This document shows, one piece after another, positions 30,077 to 38,087 of a stretch of 55,259 nt of DNA (position 1 is its first letter; every line of letters starts with the position of its first letter). The stretch spans positions 525,732-580,990 of the forward strand of contig UCHV01000011.1 in NCBI GenBank assembly GCA_900472395.1. Direction: 5' to 3'. The translations under genes were made by a program, and so were the position numbers. The notes beneath the pieces were generated by a model. The model did not search any database, was not told where the DNA came from, and saw only the letters and a list, made by a program, of their open reading frames with translations. Source of the DNA: Hyphomicrobiales bacterium. GTDB lineage: Bacteria; Pseudomonadota; Alphaproteobacteria; Rhizobiales; Rhizobiaceae.

Positions 30077-31090
30077 TCAGTGTCCTTCCGCATCGCGATG
30101 CGCCTGGCGGATGTTCCAGATCATGATCGGGGTGACGGCTGCCATCAGGACGAGGGCGATGACCGCACTTCGGCCGCTATCGCCACCGCCTCGGAACATC
30201 CAGTCGAACATCAGGTTTGCGAGAACCATCGTGTTCCATTGGCCGTTGGTCATGGTCAGCACGATATCGAAGACCTTCAGCACGAGAATGGTGATGGTCG
30301 TCCAGACGACGGCGATCGTGCCCCAGATCTGCGGCACCATGATCTTCCAGAAGATCTGCCAGCCATTGGCGCCGTCGATGACGGCAGCCTCGATGGTTTC
30401 CTCCGGAATGCCGCGCAGCGCCGCCGACAGGATGACCATGGCAAAACCTGTCTGGATCCAGATGAGGATCAGCATCAGGAAAAAGTTGTTCCAGAAGGGC
30501 AACGAAATCCAGATCTGCGGGTCGCCGCCGATTGCCTTGACGATGGCATTGAGCAGGCCGATCTGTGTTTCGTTGCCGCCACGAAATTCATAGATGAACT
30601 TCCAGATGACCGAGGCACCGACAAACGAGATCGCCATCGGCATGAAAATGATACTCTTGGCGATATTGCCCCACCAGATGCGGTCGGTCAGCACGGCAAT
30701 GACGAGGCCGAAAAACGTGCAGGCGGCCGGCACGACGGCAAGCCAGAGGATGTTGTTGAAGATCGACTGGCGGAACTGCTGGTCGAAAAAGGCCCAGCGA
30801 TAATTGGCAAGGCCGACATATTGATCACCGGAGCGATCGTAGAACGACAGGATGAAGGTGGCGATGACAGGATAGACCAGATAGACGGCAATCAGGATCA
30901 GCGCCGGACCGAGAAACAGCCAGGGGCGAACGGTGGCGCGGCGGTTGAGATTGACCGAGGCCTGACGGACATTGCCCTCGGGCACCGGCAGCGCAAGCGA
31001 CAGCAGCCTGTCGGACAGCCAGTAATACAGCGCGCAGGCAAACACGCCGGCGACCATGATGCCGATGGCCGAAACGATCTGCGATATCAT
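30077..31090 (-). CDS. aglF: Alpha-glucoside ABC transporter permease AglF (MalF-like)
   Basis: The 337-residue permease has about seven to eight membrane segments and the coupling motif EAAVIDGANGWQIFWKI. The start at 31090 (MISQIVSAIG) has GGGGAGGGAACA just upstream; the frame extends to 31207 through the intergenic palindrome but that part is not coding-like. It lacks the large MalF P2 loop of enterics. Partner of AglG. Confidence 0.92.
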   Translation of the reverse strand: MISQIVSAIGIMVAGVFACALYYWLSDRLLSLALPVPEGNVRQASVNLNRRATVRPWLFLGPALILIAVYLVYPVIATFILSFYDRSGDQYVGLANYRWAFFDQQFRQSIFNNILWLAVVPAACTFFGLVIAVLTDRIWWGNIAKSIIFMPMAISFVGASVIWKFIYEFRGGNETQIGLLNAIVKAIGGDPQIWISLPFWNNFFLMLILIWIQTGFAMVILSAALRGIPEETIEAAVIDGANGWQIFWKIMVPQIWGTIAVVWTTITILVLKVFDIVLTMTNGQWNTMVLANLMFDWMFRGGGDSGRSAVIALVLMAAVTPIMIWNIRQAHRDAEGH

Positions 31091-31170
31091 TGTTCCCTCC
31101 CCTTTGTGCCGCCTGCTTTTTGTGTTGATTGCAGCAACGTTATTCCCGGTATGCAGCTTCCAAGTCCGGC

Positions 31171-31209
31171 TTGTGGTTGAATCCCCGGGCCAAGCCCGAG
31201 GATCCACAA
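31171..31209. repeat. RIME/REP-like palindrome between aglE and aglF
   Basis: A 39-bp imperfect palindrome has TTGTGG...CCACAA outside and, inside, ATCC, CGGGC, a short loop, GCCCG and GGAT. The core resembles the palindromic intergenic repeats common in rhizobial and Agrobacterium genomes (recalled, not searched). It sits in the 155-bp gap after the binding-protein gene, as the REP element does between malE and malF in E. coli. Confidence 0.65.
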
Positions 31210-31245
31210 CCAGGCGCGCCGCCTTTCACCGAAGCAAGGCGCTCC

Positions 31246-32607
31246 TCACTTCAACCCATCCCAGGCCTTCTGGATGTCGCCAGCCGCAGTCTTGGCATCC
31301 TTGCCGCCGACATAATCGACCATGCCGGTCCAGAAGGCGCCGGCACCGATCTTGCCCGGCATCATGTCGGAAGCATCGAAACGGAAGGTCGTGGCCGTGG
31401 TCAGCAACTCGCCCTGCTTGCGCAGGACGTCATTGGCATAGGCTTCCGGCTTCACGCTCTTGTACGGGGTGAGGAAGGAGGATTGCGCCATCCACACCTC
31501 ATGGGCGATCGGCGTCTTCAGGAATTCGATGAAGGCCTTTGCCGCCGGCGAATCCTTGGTGATGGCAAACATCGTGCCGGCACCCAGAACCGGCTTGCCG
31601 AGTTCAGGCTTCGACGCATAGGTCGGCAGGTAAAAGAAATCCGCATCCTCGCCCAGTTTCTTGTCCGGCGGGAAGAAGGACGGCACGAACGACGCCTGAT
31701 GGTGCAGGTAGCACTTTGGCGGAATATCGAAGAGGCCCTTGGGGCTATCGCGGAAGTCTGTCGTTGCGACAGCAGCAGCACCGCCCGAGACGTATTTGTC
31801 GTTCTTGGCAAACTTGCCGAATTCCTCGATGGCGCCGACCACGGCCGGATCATCGAACTTGATCTCGTTCGACACCCACTTGTCGTAGGTTTCCGGCGAC
31901 TGGGTGCGCAGCATCATGTCTTCTACCCAGTCGGTGGCCGGCCAGCCGGTGGCACCACCCGAACCGAGACCGATGCACCACGGCACGCCGCCATCCTCTA
32001 CGATCTGGTCGGACAGCTTGATCAGGTCCTCCATCGTCTCGGGGACTTCGTAACCGGCTTCCTCGAAGTTTTCCGGCACGTACCAGACCATTGATTTCAG
32101 ATCGACCTTGAACGGGAAGCCGAAATAGGCCTCCTTGCCGTCCTTGCCTTTGTAGGTGCCGTATTTGATCCAGTCTTCGCCGGAGCCGTAATTGGTTTTC
32201 ACCCACTCGTCGGTGCCTTGCGCCAGCGGCGTCAGAAAACCCTTGGTGGCGAGATCGGCCAGAAGGCCGGGCTGCGGGATGATGGCGATGTTCGGAGGCG
32301 AACCGGCCTGCGTATCGATGACGATCTGCTGCTCGTAATTTTCCGAGGACGAATATTTGCCGTTGATGCCTGTCGCGGCGTTGAAATAGGCAAGCACGCT
32401 GTTGAACAGCACTTCGTCCTCGCCGCGCCACGGACCGAACAGCGTCAGCGACTGACCTTTCAGGTCACCATGCGCCGCCTTGAAATCCTCAAAGCTCTTC
32501 CAGTTGAACTTGGCATCCTCACCCGGTGCGAATTTCAGTTCCTGTGCAACGGCACCCGTTGCCAGAACCGCAGCCAGTGCCGTTCCCATCAGATAAGACA
32601 GTTTCAT
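31246..32607 (-). CDS. aglE: Alpha-glucoside-binding periplasmic protein AglE
   Basis: The 453-residue protein has a signal peptide (MKLSYLMGTALAAVLATGAV, cleavage likely after VAQ or AVA) and the fold-typical segments of cluster B extracellular solute-binding proteins (LTLFGPWRGEDEVLF, GSPPNIAIIPQPG, IGLGSGGATGWPATDW). It is the first gene of the operon and the likely high-level product. GGGAGGC lies before the ATG at 32607. Family and operon order support alpha-glucoside specificity. Confidence 0.93.
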   Translation of the reverse strand: MKLSYLMGTALAAVLATGAVAQELKFAPGEDAKFNWKSFEDFKAAHGDLKGQSLTLFGPWRGEDEVLFNSVLAYFNAATGINGKYSSSENYEQQIVIDTQAGSPPNIAIIPQPGLLADLATKGFLTPLAQGTDEWVKTNYGSGEDWIKYGTYKGKDGKEAYFGFPFKVDLKSMVWYVPENFEEAGYEVPETMEDLIKLSDQIVEDGGVPWCIGLGSGGATGWPATDWVEDMMLRTQSPETYDKWVSNEIKFDDPAVVGAIEEFGKFAKNDKYVSGGAAAVATTDFRDSPKGLFDIPPKCYLHHQASFVPSFFPPDKKLGEDADFFYLPTYASKPELGKPVLGAGTMFAITKDSPAAKAFIEFLKTPIAHEVWMAQSSFLTPYKSVKPEAYANDVLRKQGELLTTATTFRFDASDMMPGKIGAGAFWTGMVDYVGGKDAKTAAGDIQKAWDGLK

Positions 32608-32660
32608 CGTCAGCCTCCCGCCTTTGATGCGCAGGCTTGCCGCCGCGCTTGTCTCCAAAG

Positions 32661-32714
32661 CGATACGAAATCCGTATCGTTACAGAAAACATAAGGCGCT
32701 ATCCGAGGAGTCAA
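32661..32714 (-). promoter_or_regulatory. Candidate aglE promoter with operator-like palindrome
   Basis: On the minus strand TTGACT (32714-32709) and TATGTT (32693-32688), 15 nt apart, resemble -35 and -10 boxes. Immediately downstream, over the expected start of transcription, lies the perfect inverted repeat CGATACG-N5-CGTATCG (32661-32679). This is a good position for a repressor such as the LacI-type AglR known from Sinorhizobium. No such gene is adjacent here. Confidence 0.5.
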
Positions 32715-32728
32715 CCCCCGGTGAAGAC

Positions 32729-33628
32729 TTAGAATTTCGGGATAGCCACTCCGAGCGCGCGGCTGGCGGCAACAACGGTATTGGCCATCAGCATGGCGAT
32801 CGTCATCGGGCCGACGCCGCCCGGCACCGGCGTGATCGAGCCGGCCACGTTCGCGCATTCTTCGAAAGCCACATCACCCACAAGGCGGGTCTTGCCCTCT
32901 CCCTTTTCAGGAGCCGGTATCCGGTTGATGCCGACATCGATCACGGTGGCGCCAGGCTTCACCCATTCCGCCTTGACCATTTCGCTGCGCCCCACGGCCG
33001 CGACCAGGATGTCTGCATTCCTGCAGATGCCCGGCAAATCCTTGCTGCGCGAATGCGCCATGGTGACGGTCGCATTGGCGGCGAGCAGCAGCAGCGCCAT
33101 CGGCTTGCCGAACAGGTTGGAACGGCCGATGACGACGGCATTGAGGCCGGAAAGGTCATCGCCCAGAGCCTGCTTCACCAGAAGCATCGAACCGGCCGGT
33201 GTGCACGAAACGAGTCCGGTTTCGAAATCGCCCGTAGCGATCTTGCCGGCATTGACGACATGAAGGCCGTCGACGTCTTTTTCCGGCGCGACCATCTGCG
33301 TCACGCGTTCGCTATCGAGATTTTTGGGCAGCGGCAGCTGCACGAGGATGCCGTGAATGGCCGGATCGGCGTTCAATTGCTGAACCAGAGCCTCGAGCGC
33401 TTCCTGAGACGTATCGCCCGGCAGGCTGTGCTGGATGGAGTTGAAACCGCATTGTTTTGCCATACGGCTCTTGGCGGCGACATAGGTGTGGCTGGCGGCA
33501 TCATCACCGACGATGACGACGGCGAGGCCTGGTCGCACGCCCTTTTGACCTTCCAGCGCGGCAGAGGCTTGCGTGACCGTGGCGATGACCTTCTCAGCCG
33601 CCAGTTTGCCGTCGATTACCGTTGCCAT
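32729..33628 (-). CDS. folD: Bifunctional methylenetetrahydrofolate dehydrogenase/cyclohydrolase
   Basis: The 299-residue FolD has the catalytic lysine segment [35 protein letters not shown], the NADP-binding [13 protein letters not shown] and [10 protein letters not shown] near the C-terminus. It interconverts 5,10-methylene-, methenyl- and 10-formyl-THF in one-carbon metabolism. It lies directly upstream of the aglE promoter and is probably its own transcription unit; the 126 bp before it hold no recognisable element. Confidence 0.97.
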   Translation of the reverse strand: MATVIDGKLAAEKVIATVTQASAALEGQKGVRPGLAVVIVGDDAASHTYVAAKSRMAKQCGFNSIQHSLPGDTSQEALEALVQQLNADPAIHGILVQLPLPKNLDSERVTQMVAPEKDVDGLHVVNAGKIATGDFETGLVSCTPAGSMLLVKQALGDDLSGLNAVVIGRSNLFGKPMALLLLAANATVTMAHSRSKDLPGICRNADILVAAVGRSEMVKAEWVKPGATVIDVGINRIPAPEKGEGKTRLVGDVAFEECANVAGSITPVPGGVGPMTIAMLMANTVVAASRALGVAIPKF

Positions 33629-33754
33629 GCGCGCCTCGCCTCCAAAATGTCAGTGAACATTGCCTGAGCACAAGGCCTATGCTGGGAAATGGCGCCGATG
33701 GCAAGCTTCGCGACGGACAATCGGTACGCCGTCCGCGACGTCGTGAGCGGAAGA

Positions 33755-35530
33755 TCAGCGTTGCCCGGCGGTGCGGCGCTCATTGAATTCGACGACACGT
33801 TCCCTGAGCGACATGATGTCCTGGCGCAGTGCTGCGGTTTTGCGCGCGTCTTCTTCGGCCTCGCCATCATAATGCGGCGCGACGGCAATGCCACCACCCA
33901 TCACGGCAGCCACCAGCGGCGGGAGGTGTGCTTCCGCTTCTTCTTCCCGCATGCGGTTGGCAAGCAGCAGTTCACGCACACGATCGGCGAGCGGCGTGAC
34001 GCTGTTGGCGGCAAGCGGGTAATCGTCGAACTGTTCCTGCACGTCGTCTTCGAGATGCGGTTCGGCTGCGGCCTCGTATATGCGCGTCGGGCGAGTGGCG
34101 GCGGCAAAGGCCGGTTGATCCGGCAGCTCCTGTGAAACTGCGACGTCCAGCGGCTCCAGAAGATCGATTTCTCCGTCTTCGAACAGATCGATCTCGTGAT
34201 CCGCTGCCAAAGCCGCCTCACCCAGAGCATCCTCTTCAGGGCGTCGCATCATGACAAGCGCCAGGGTCAAACCGAAGCCGAGCCCGAGCAAGGCCCCGAC
34301 GCCCGACAACATCCACATCGGCCAGCCGACGGCCTTTGCGGAGGTGGGGCTTGCCGCATTGACGGTGGTCGCGGTGATCGGGCCGGAAACGGCGGCGGCA
34401 TCCAGACGCTGGGCGGCGCTCAGATAATCCTGCTTTGCCTTGTCAGCCTTCGCCTGCAGATCGGAAAGCGCCTTGGCTTCCGGCGATGCCGGGGCTGCAG
34501 CGATCTTCTGCTGGCGGGCCTTGAGTTCGGCCAGCTCCTTGGTGGCGGTGGCTTCCTGCTGTTTCAGCGAGGCGGAAAGGCGCATCAGCGCCGCATCGAT
34601 CTTGCCGCGTGTCTCGGCCAGAGCTGCCTGTGCGGCCAGAAGCCGTGGATGGCGGGGACCAAGGCTGGCAGACAACTGATCCACCAGCATTTTTGCATCC
34701 ACATGCACCTGACGCATCTGGTCAATGCCGGAAAAATCGAAGGCGGATGACAAAGGTTTGCTCAACACCTCGGCGGGCGATGTTTCGGACACTGTTTTCA
34801 CGTCGTCGCGCAGCCGTGCGGCGGACGCTTCCAGCATCGAGATTTCCTGCGCCAGCATCTGGCGCTCTTCCTCTGAGCGGCGCAATGCGCCCTGATTGCC
34901 GCTTTTGGCAAGCGCGTGGGATACGGCATTTTCAGCGTCCTGCATGGCGCGTTCGAGACCGCTTGCCTGTGTGCGGGCGGACCGCACCGCTGCGCCCGAC
35001 AGTTCGCGCTGATAGCTTTCTGCGACCGCGCGGGCGATACGTGTCGATCTCCCGGCATCTTCGGTGACAACCGATATGGCCACGCGTTTTCCGGCCGCGT
35101 CGGGATTTGTGGTGAAAGCGCCGGACAACCGCTCGCGCAATCTGGCATCGGCCACGGATACCGTCATCGCCTTGCCGGTCACGATATCGGCAACCACACC
35201 GAGAGCACTGGGGGCCGCGACGCCGAACTCTTCATCGCGCGCAAGATCCAGCATGCGGACCATGTCATCGAGATTGGATGTGGAACGCAGCGCCTTGCCG
35301 GCATCCAGCAGGGCCTGATGTCTTTCCCCGCTCGAAAGACCGGGAGCATCGATGCGGAGCGTCGTTTCGACGGAATGACGGAGCGTATAAGCGGTGCCGA
35401 AAAACAACGGTGCCGTCGCGCCGGCCACCACGAATGCCGATGTCGTCAGCGTCAGAAGCAGTTTGCGTGCCTTGCCGCCACCCGTTTCTCTGAAAGGCTG
35501 CGATTGCTCGATATGTTCCGGTGCAAACAT
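33755..35530 (-). CDS. Wzz/GumC-like chain-length (PCP) protein without kinase domain
   Basis: The 591-residue protein has two membrane segments (about residues 25-50 and 400-425) flanking a large periplasmic, coiled-coil-rich domain with SASLGPRHPRLLAAQAAL, the conserved tract of GumC/ExoP-type proteins. The C-terminal about 165 residues are cytoplasmic, acidic and lack Walker A/B motifs or a tyrosine cluster, so this is a polysaccharide co-polymerase without BY-kinase. Such proteins set polymer length in export systems. A near-consensus CtrA-like site (TTAA-N7-TAAA, 35556-35570) is 26 bp upstream. It follows the WecG-like gene by 92 bp, apparently as a pair. Confidence 0.7.
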   Translation of the reverse strand: MFAPEHIEQSQPFRETGGGKARKLLLTLTTSAFVVAGATAPLFFGTAYTLRHSVETTLRIDAPGLSSGERHQALLDAGKALRSTSNLDDMVRMLDLARDEEFGVAAPSALGVVADIVTGKAMTVSVADARLRERLSGAFTTNPDAAGKRVAISVVTEDAGRSTRIARAVAESYQRELSGAAVRSARTQASGLERAMQDAENAVSHALAKSGNQGALRRSEEERQMLAQEISMLEASAARLRDDVKTVSETSPAEVLSKPLSSAFDFSGIDQMRQVHVDAKMLVDQLSASLGPRHPRLLAAQAALAETRGKIDAALMRLSASLKQQEATATKELAELKARQQKIAAAPASPEAKALSDLQAKADKAKQDYLSAAQRLDAAAVSGPITATTVNAASPTSAKAVGWPMWMLSGVGALLGLGFGLTLALVMMRRPEEDALGEAALAADHEIDLFEDGEIDLLEPLDVAVSQELPDQPAFAAATRPTRIYEAAAEPHLEDDVQEQFDDYPLAANSVTPLADRVRELLLANRMREEEAEAHLPPLVAAVMGGGIAVAPHYDGEAEEDARKTAALRQDIMSLRERVVEFNERRTAGQR

Positions 35531-35622
35531 TGTGCAGAACCGCGCTTGTCTATGATTAAGACATGCTAAAGTTTTCTGGCAAACAAATGGTTAACACCGC
35601 TAAAGGGTCACCGAAAGACGGA

Positions 35623-36351
35623 TCAGGAATTGCGCTCGTTGAATGCCGCACCCGCCATGACGATCAGCCCGTTATGGCGCAGGCCGACGGCTTTTTCGTA
35701 ACGAGTTTCCTCGTCATAGCCATGGGCATCGACAATCACCAGGTCCGGCACAGTGCCTACAAACCCGGCGACGGCCGAATTGGCCGCAATCCCGTTACCG
35801 ATATCTGCCGCCTTGGTGACGGATAGCATGTGCCAGGGTGCATGCTGCGACAGATGCTCACGCATGGCCTCCAGCCGCGGAAGGTGGGCGCCGACAAGGG
35901 CGATATGGCAGCGCGGCATGAACGTCAGCGAGGCATCGACAAAGCTTGCGGGATCGAAGCGGGTTTTCAGCGCGCCGCCGCCCCGCCAGCGTGCCGTCAA
36001 TCCGAGCGCGCGGCTTGTCGGCAAAAGAATGCGGGCGCCGAGAACAGCACGGCAATCGGCGTCGATCGCCAGCCGCAGCACCGTCCTGCGGTCCAGGAAG
36101 GACAGTGTTCGCGGGCTTTGACGCAGGTTGGAGATGAGTTCCACATAGGTCAGCGTTTCGGTCCAGCCCATGTCGCAGACCTGTACGCCGAACAGGTTGC
36201 GGGAACCTTCCGGCTGGCCTGTAGCGATCCATTCTTCGCGCTGTTCGAGACGAGCGAAGACATCGGAATGCGCAGGTCGGGAAATCGGAAGGGAAGCGGG
36301 TCGCATTGTCGCCATTTCAGCTGGGTGGAAGCATGCGACAACGTGTATCAC
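35623..36351 (-). CDS. Divergent WecG/TagA-like glycosyltransferase-family protein (putative)
   Basis: The 242-residue frame (GTG at 36351; an ATG at 36315 is an alternative; neither has a good ribosome site) includes TLSFLDRRTVLRLAIDADC, then RILLPTSRALGLTARWRGG, CHIALVGAHLPRLEAMREHL and VPDLVIVDAHGYDEE. The order and spacing resemble WecG/TagA/CpsF enzymes (pDG, GG-x-P, PDIL-V-G-PKQE), but the PKQE-like motif reads HGYDEE and catalytic residues may be lost. A link to cell-surface polysaccharide is supported by the neighbouring Wzz-like gene. An exact TTAA-N7-TTAA site lies 51 bp upstream. Confidence 0.5.
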   Translation of the reverse strand: MIHVVACFHPAEMATMRPASLPISRPAHSDVFARLEQREEWIATGQPEGSRNLFGVQVCDMGWTETLTYVELISNLRQSPRTLSFLDRRTVLRLAIDADCRAVLGARILLPTSRALGLTARWRGGGALKTRFDPASFVDASLTFMPRCHIALVGAHLPRLEAMREHLSQHAPWHMLSVTKAADIGNGIAANSAVAGFVGTVPDLVIVDAHGYDEETRYEKAVGLRHNGLIVMAGAAFNERNS

Positions 36352-36401
36352 GCGATGATGAAATCGCGTTTAAGCGGATCATTCCAATCCGAAACCGGGC
36401 T

Positions 36402-36416
36402 TTAAGGAAACGTTAA
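36402..36416. promoter_or_regulatory. CtrA-box consensus upstream of the WecG-like gene
   Basis: TTAA (36402-36405), 7 nt, TTAA (36413-36416), followed by C. A further TTAA occurs at 36370-36373. The site lies 51-65 bp before the GTG start at 36351. Confidence 0.6.
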
Positions 36417-36463
36417 CCGGAACCGGACGGCGGCATCGGGGAGCCAGCCGCCCGGGCGGTTTA

Positions 36464-37006
36464 TCAATGGCCGCCGCTTGCCGGAGCGGCAACGGGCGCT
36501 CCCTCGACGATCTTCGTTGGGGCAACCTGGTTCTTGGCCGAACGCGACGTATTTTCGCGGATGTCTTCCTTGCCGAGATAATCGATCTGCTCGACCATCA
36601 CGTCGGTAACCGTGCCCTCTCCCATCTTCTGGTTCAGGCCTTCCTTGATCTTCTGCTTGAAGGCTTCGAGCTTGAAAGCCTTCGTATTGGACAGATCGAT
36701 CATCTTGTTGCCGACGAGCAACGTATAAAGCTCGTCGGTCATCATTTCCGTCAGCGGCATCTGGGCGACGACGTGCATCTTTTCCTTCGCCATCAGGAAG
36801 GAAATGCGGGTGATGAAATAGCCGTTGACCGAGCCGTTGGCGAGCAACGGCACGTTGATCACTTCGCCCTTCACGACCTGCATGTTGGCAAGGCGTTGCG
36901 CCTCTTCATCCAGTGGCGCAGACGGAGCCGACGCCTTGACGGAGAAGTAGACGGCGCCGAGCGTGACGACGCAGACCCAGAGACCGGTGAGGATGAGCTT
37001 GACCAT
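36464..37006 (-). CDS. FliL-like membrane-anchored flagellar protein (putative)
   Basis: The 180-residue protein has an N-terminal membrane anchor (residues 3-22) and a periplasmic domain. Segments FITRISFLMAKEKMHVVAQM, MMTDELYTLLVG and LNQKMGEGTVTDVMVEQIDY recall the beta-strand and helix order of FliL, which supports the stator. The Pro/Ala tail is variable. It overlaps the preceding gene by one base (TGATG), so it is translated with the small flagellar genes upstream. Resemblance is by eye and moderate. Confidence 0.55.
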   Translation of the reverse strand: MVKLILTGLWVCVVTLGAVYFSVKASAPSAPLDEEAQRLANMQVVKGEVINVPLLANGSVNGYFITRISFLMAKEKMHVVAQMPLTEMMTDELYTLLVGNKMIDLSNTKAFKLEAFKQKIKEGLNQKMGEGTVTDVMVEQIDYLGKEDIRENTSRSAKNQVAPTKIVEGAPVAAPASGGH

Positions 37007-37395
37007 CAGGCCTCGCTATAAAGGAACTGTTCCTGCGTGTAGGTGCCGTCACCGTCGGCATCCCGCACGGCGTTTTTCAGAAGATCGGCAACCGTACGCA
37101 CGGCATTGAGATGGGCTTCGACGCGACGGGCATTGACCTTGAGCTTGCCCTTGAGGGCGTGCAGCTGTTCGACGTGGTTTGCCGCCAGGTCCTTGGGGTC
37201 GGCGCTGCGGAACAGCATGGTCAGTTCGTAAAGGCAGCGGCTCTTGTGAGCATTCGATACCTTGAAGTCGAACTCCGGATCGTGACCGATCCGCTGGTTT
37301 TCGTTTTCGATAATCATGTCCAGGCGGCCAAGGACCGTCTTGATGCGATAATCACTGGAAACCACTTCCATATGTTCCATTCCTGCTGCTGTCAT
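37006..37395 (-). CDS. FlgN-like putative flagellar export chaperone
   Basis: The 129-residue, mostly helical protein has conserved-looking ENENQRIGHDPEFDFKVSN and a helical pair with KLKVNARRVEAHLNAVRTV. Helical length and position in a flagellar operon suggest a FlgN-type chaperone for FlgK and FlgL, both encoded in this cluster. Start at 37395 (MTAAGMEHMEVV) or at the internal ATG at 37380. It follows the FlgJ-like gene with a 1-bp gap. Confidence 0.5.
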   Translation of the reverse strand: MTAAGMEHMEVVSSDYRIKTVLGRLDMIIENENQRIGHDPEFDFKVSNAHKSRCLYELTMLFRSADPKDLAANHVEQLHALKGKLKVNARRVEAHLNAVRTVADLLKNAVRDADGDGTYTQEQFLYSEA

Positions 37396-37396
37396 A

Positions 37397-37945
37397 TCAA
37401 ACCTCCCCCTGCTTCATTTCTTCCGTTCTCAACGTGCGACGCTGAAAATCCTCGATCATGCTGGTCGCACGTGCACGGGCGTTTTCATCTGTTTCGGCGT
37501 TAAGCGCCTTCTTGGAATCGAGGCGATCGAGCGCCTGCGAATACATCTGCTCGGCAATGCCGATGCCGCCGTTCTTCGACATGGCGTCGGCAATCTGCTC
37601 CGACATCATGCTTTTCCAGAACTCGCCCGCAGAACCCTTGCCGTAGACGTTTTCGCTATCGCTCGGCATCATCGTGTTGACGAAACTCTGAAGGACCGAC
37701 GCCTCGAACTTGCGGTATTCCTCCGGCATTCCCGCGCTCTTGACGGACTTGTCGGCGCGGCCGAGGCCCGCCTTGAAGGCCGAGGTATCGAGAGCGGCGC
37801 CAAAACCGGCACCGGCTTCCGCAAGGCTGTTGGCCGCAAAAGCCGCCTTGTTGGCCTTGAGCTTTGCCTGCGCTGCCTGGACATCCGTCGGATCAGCGGC
37901 GCGAACCACGTCAAGCACGAGGTCGCTTGGAGGAGATATAGCCAC
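37397..37945 (-). CDS. FlgJ-like rod-binding protein (no muramidase domain)
   Basis: The 182-residue protein has a rod-binding-domain-type core at about 72-135: FEASVLQSFVNTMMP, GSAGEFWKSMMSEQIAD, NGGIGIAEQMY. Enteric FlgJ adds a peptidoglycan hydrolase after this domain; here the C-terminus is only a helical tail. It probably caps or recruits the rod in the periplasm, without a signal peptide as in other flagellar export substrates. The separate lytic transglycosylase at 48100-48789 may supply wall cleavage. Confidence 0.7.
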   Translation of the reverse strand: MAISPPSDLVLDVVRAADPTDVQAAQAKLKANKAAFAANSLAEAGAGFGAALDTSAFKAGLGRADKSVKSAGMPEEYRKFEASVLQSFVNTMMPSDSENVYGKGSAGEFWKSMMSEQIADAMSKNGGIGIAEQMYSQALDRLDSKKALNAETDENARARATSMIEDFQRRTLRTEEMKQGEV

Positions 37946-38087
37946 GTCAGCTCCTGATTTAAGAAAACTTGGAGCGGACTATGCCGGGCGAAGCTTGCTG
38001 CAGGCTGGCGCGAAATCCGAAAAAGGGAAAGCGGGAGGGAATATTCCGCAAAAGCTGACAGATGTCAGGTATTTAGAGCACCTCCGG

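Noticed and set aside
31171..31209. Palindrome as an intrinsic terminator of aglE
   Set aside because: It lacks a U tract on the minus strand and aglF follows with the expected operon spacing.
32661..32679. Palindrome as a phage or integrase attachment site
   Set aside because: No integrase, direct repeat pair or compositional change is present; its position over the aglE promoter explains it better.
36448..36459. CCGCCCGGGCGG palindrome as terminator of the flagellar operon
   Set aside because: No U tract follows on the minus strand. The stem is self-complementary with almost no loop, so it is only a weak candidate.
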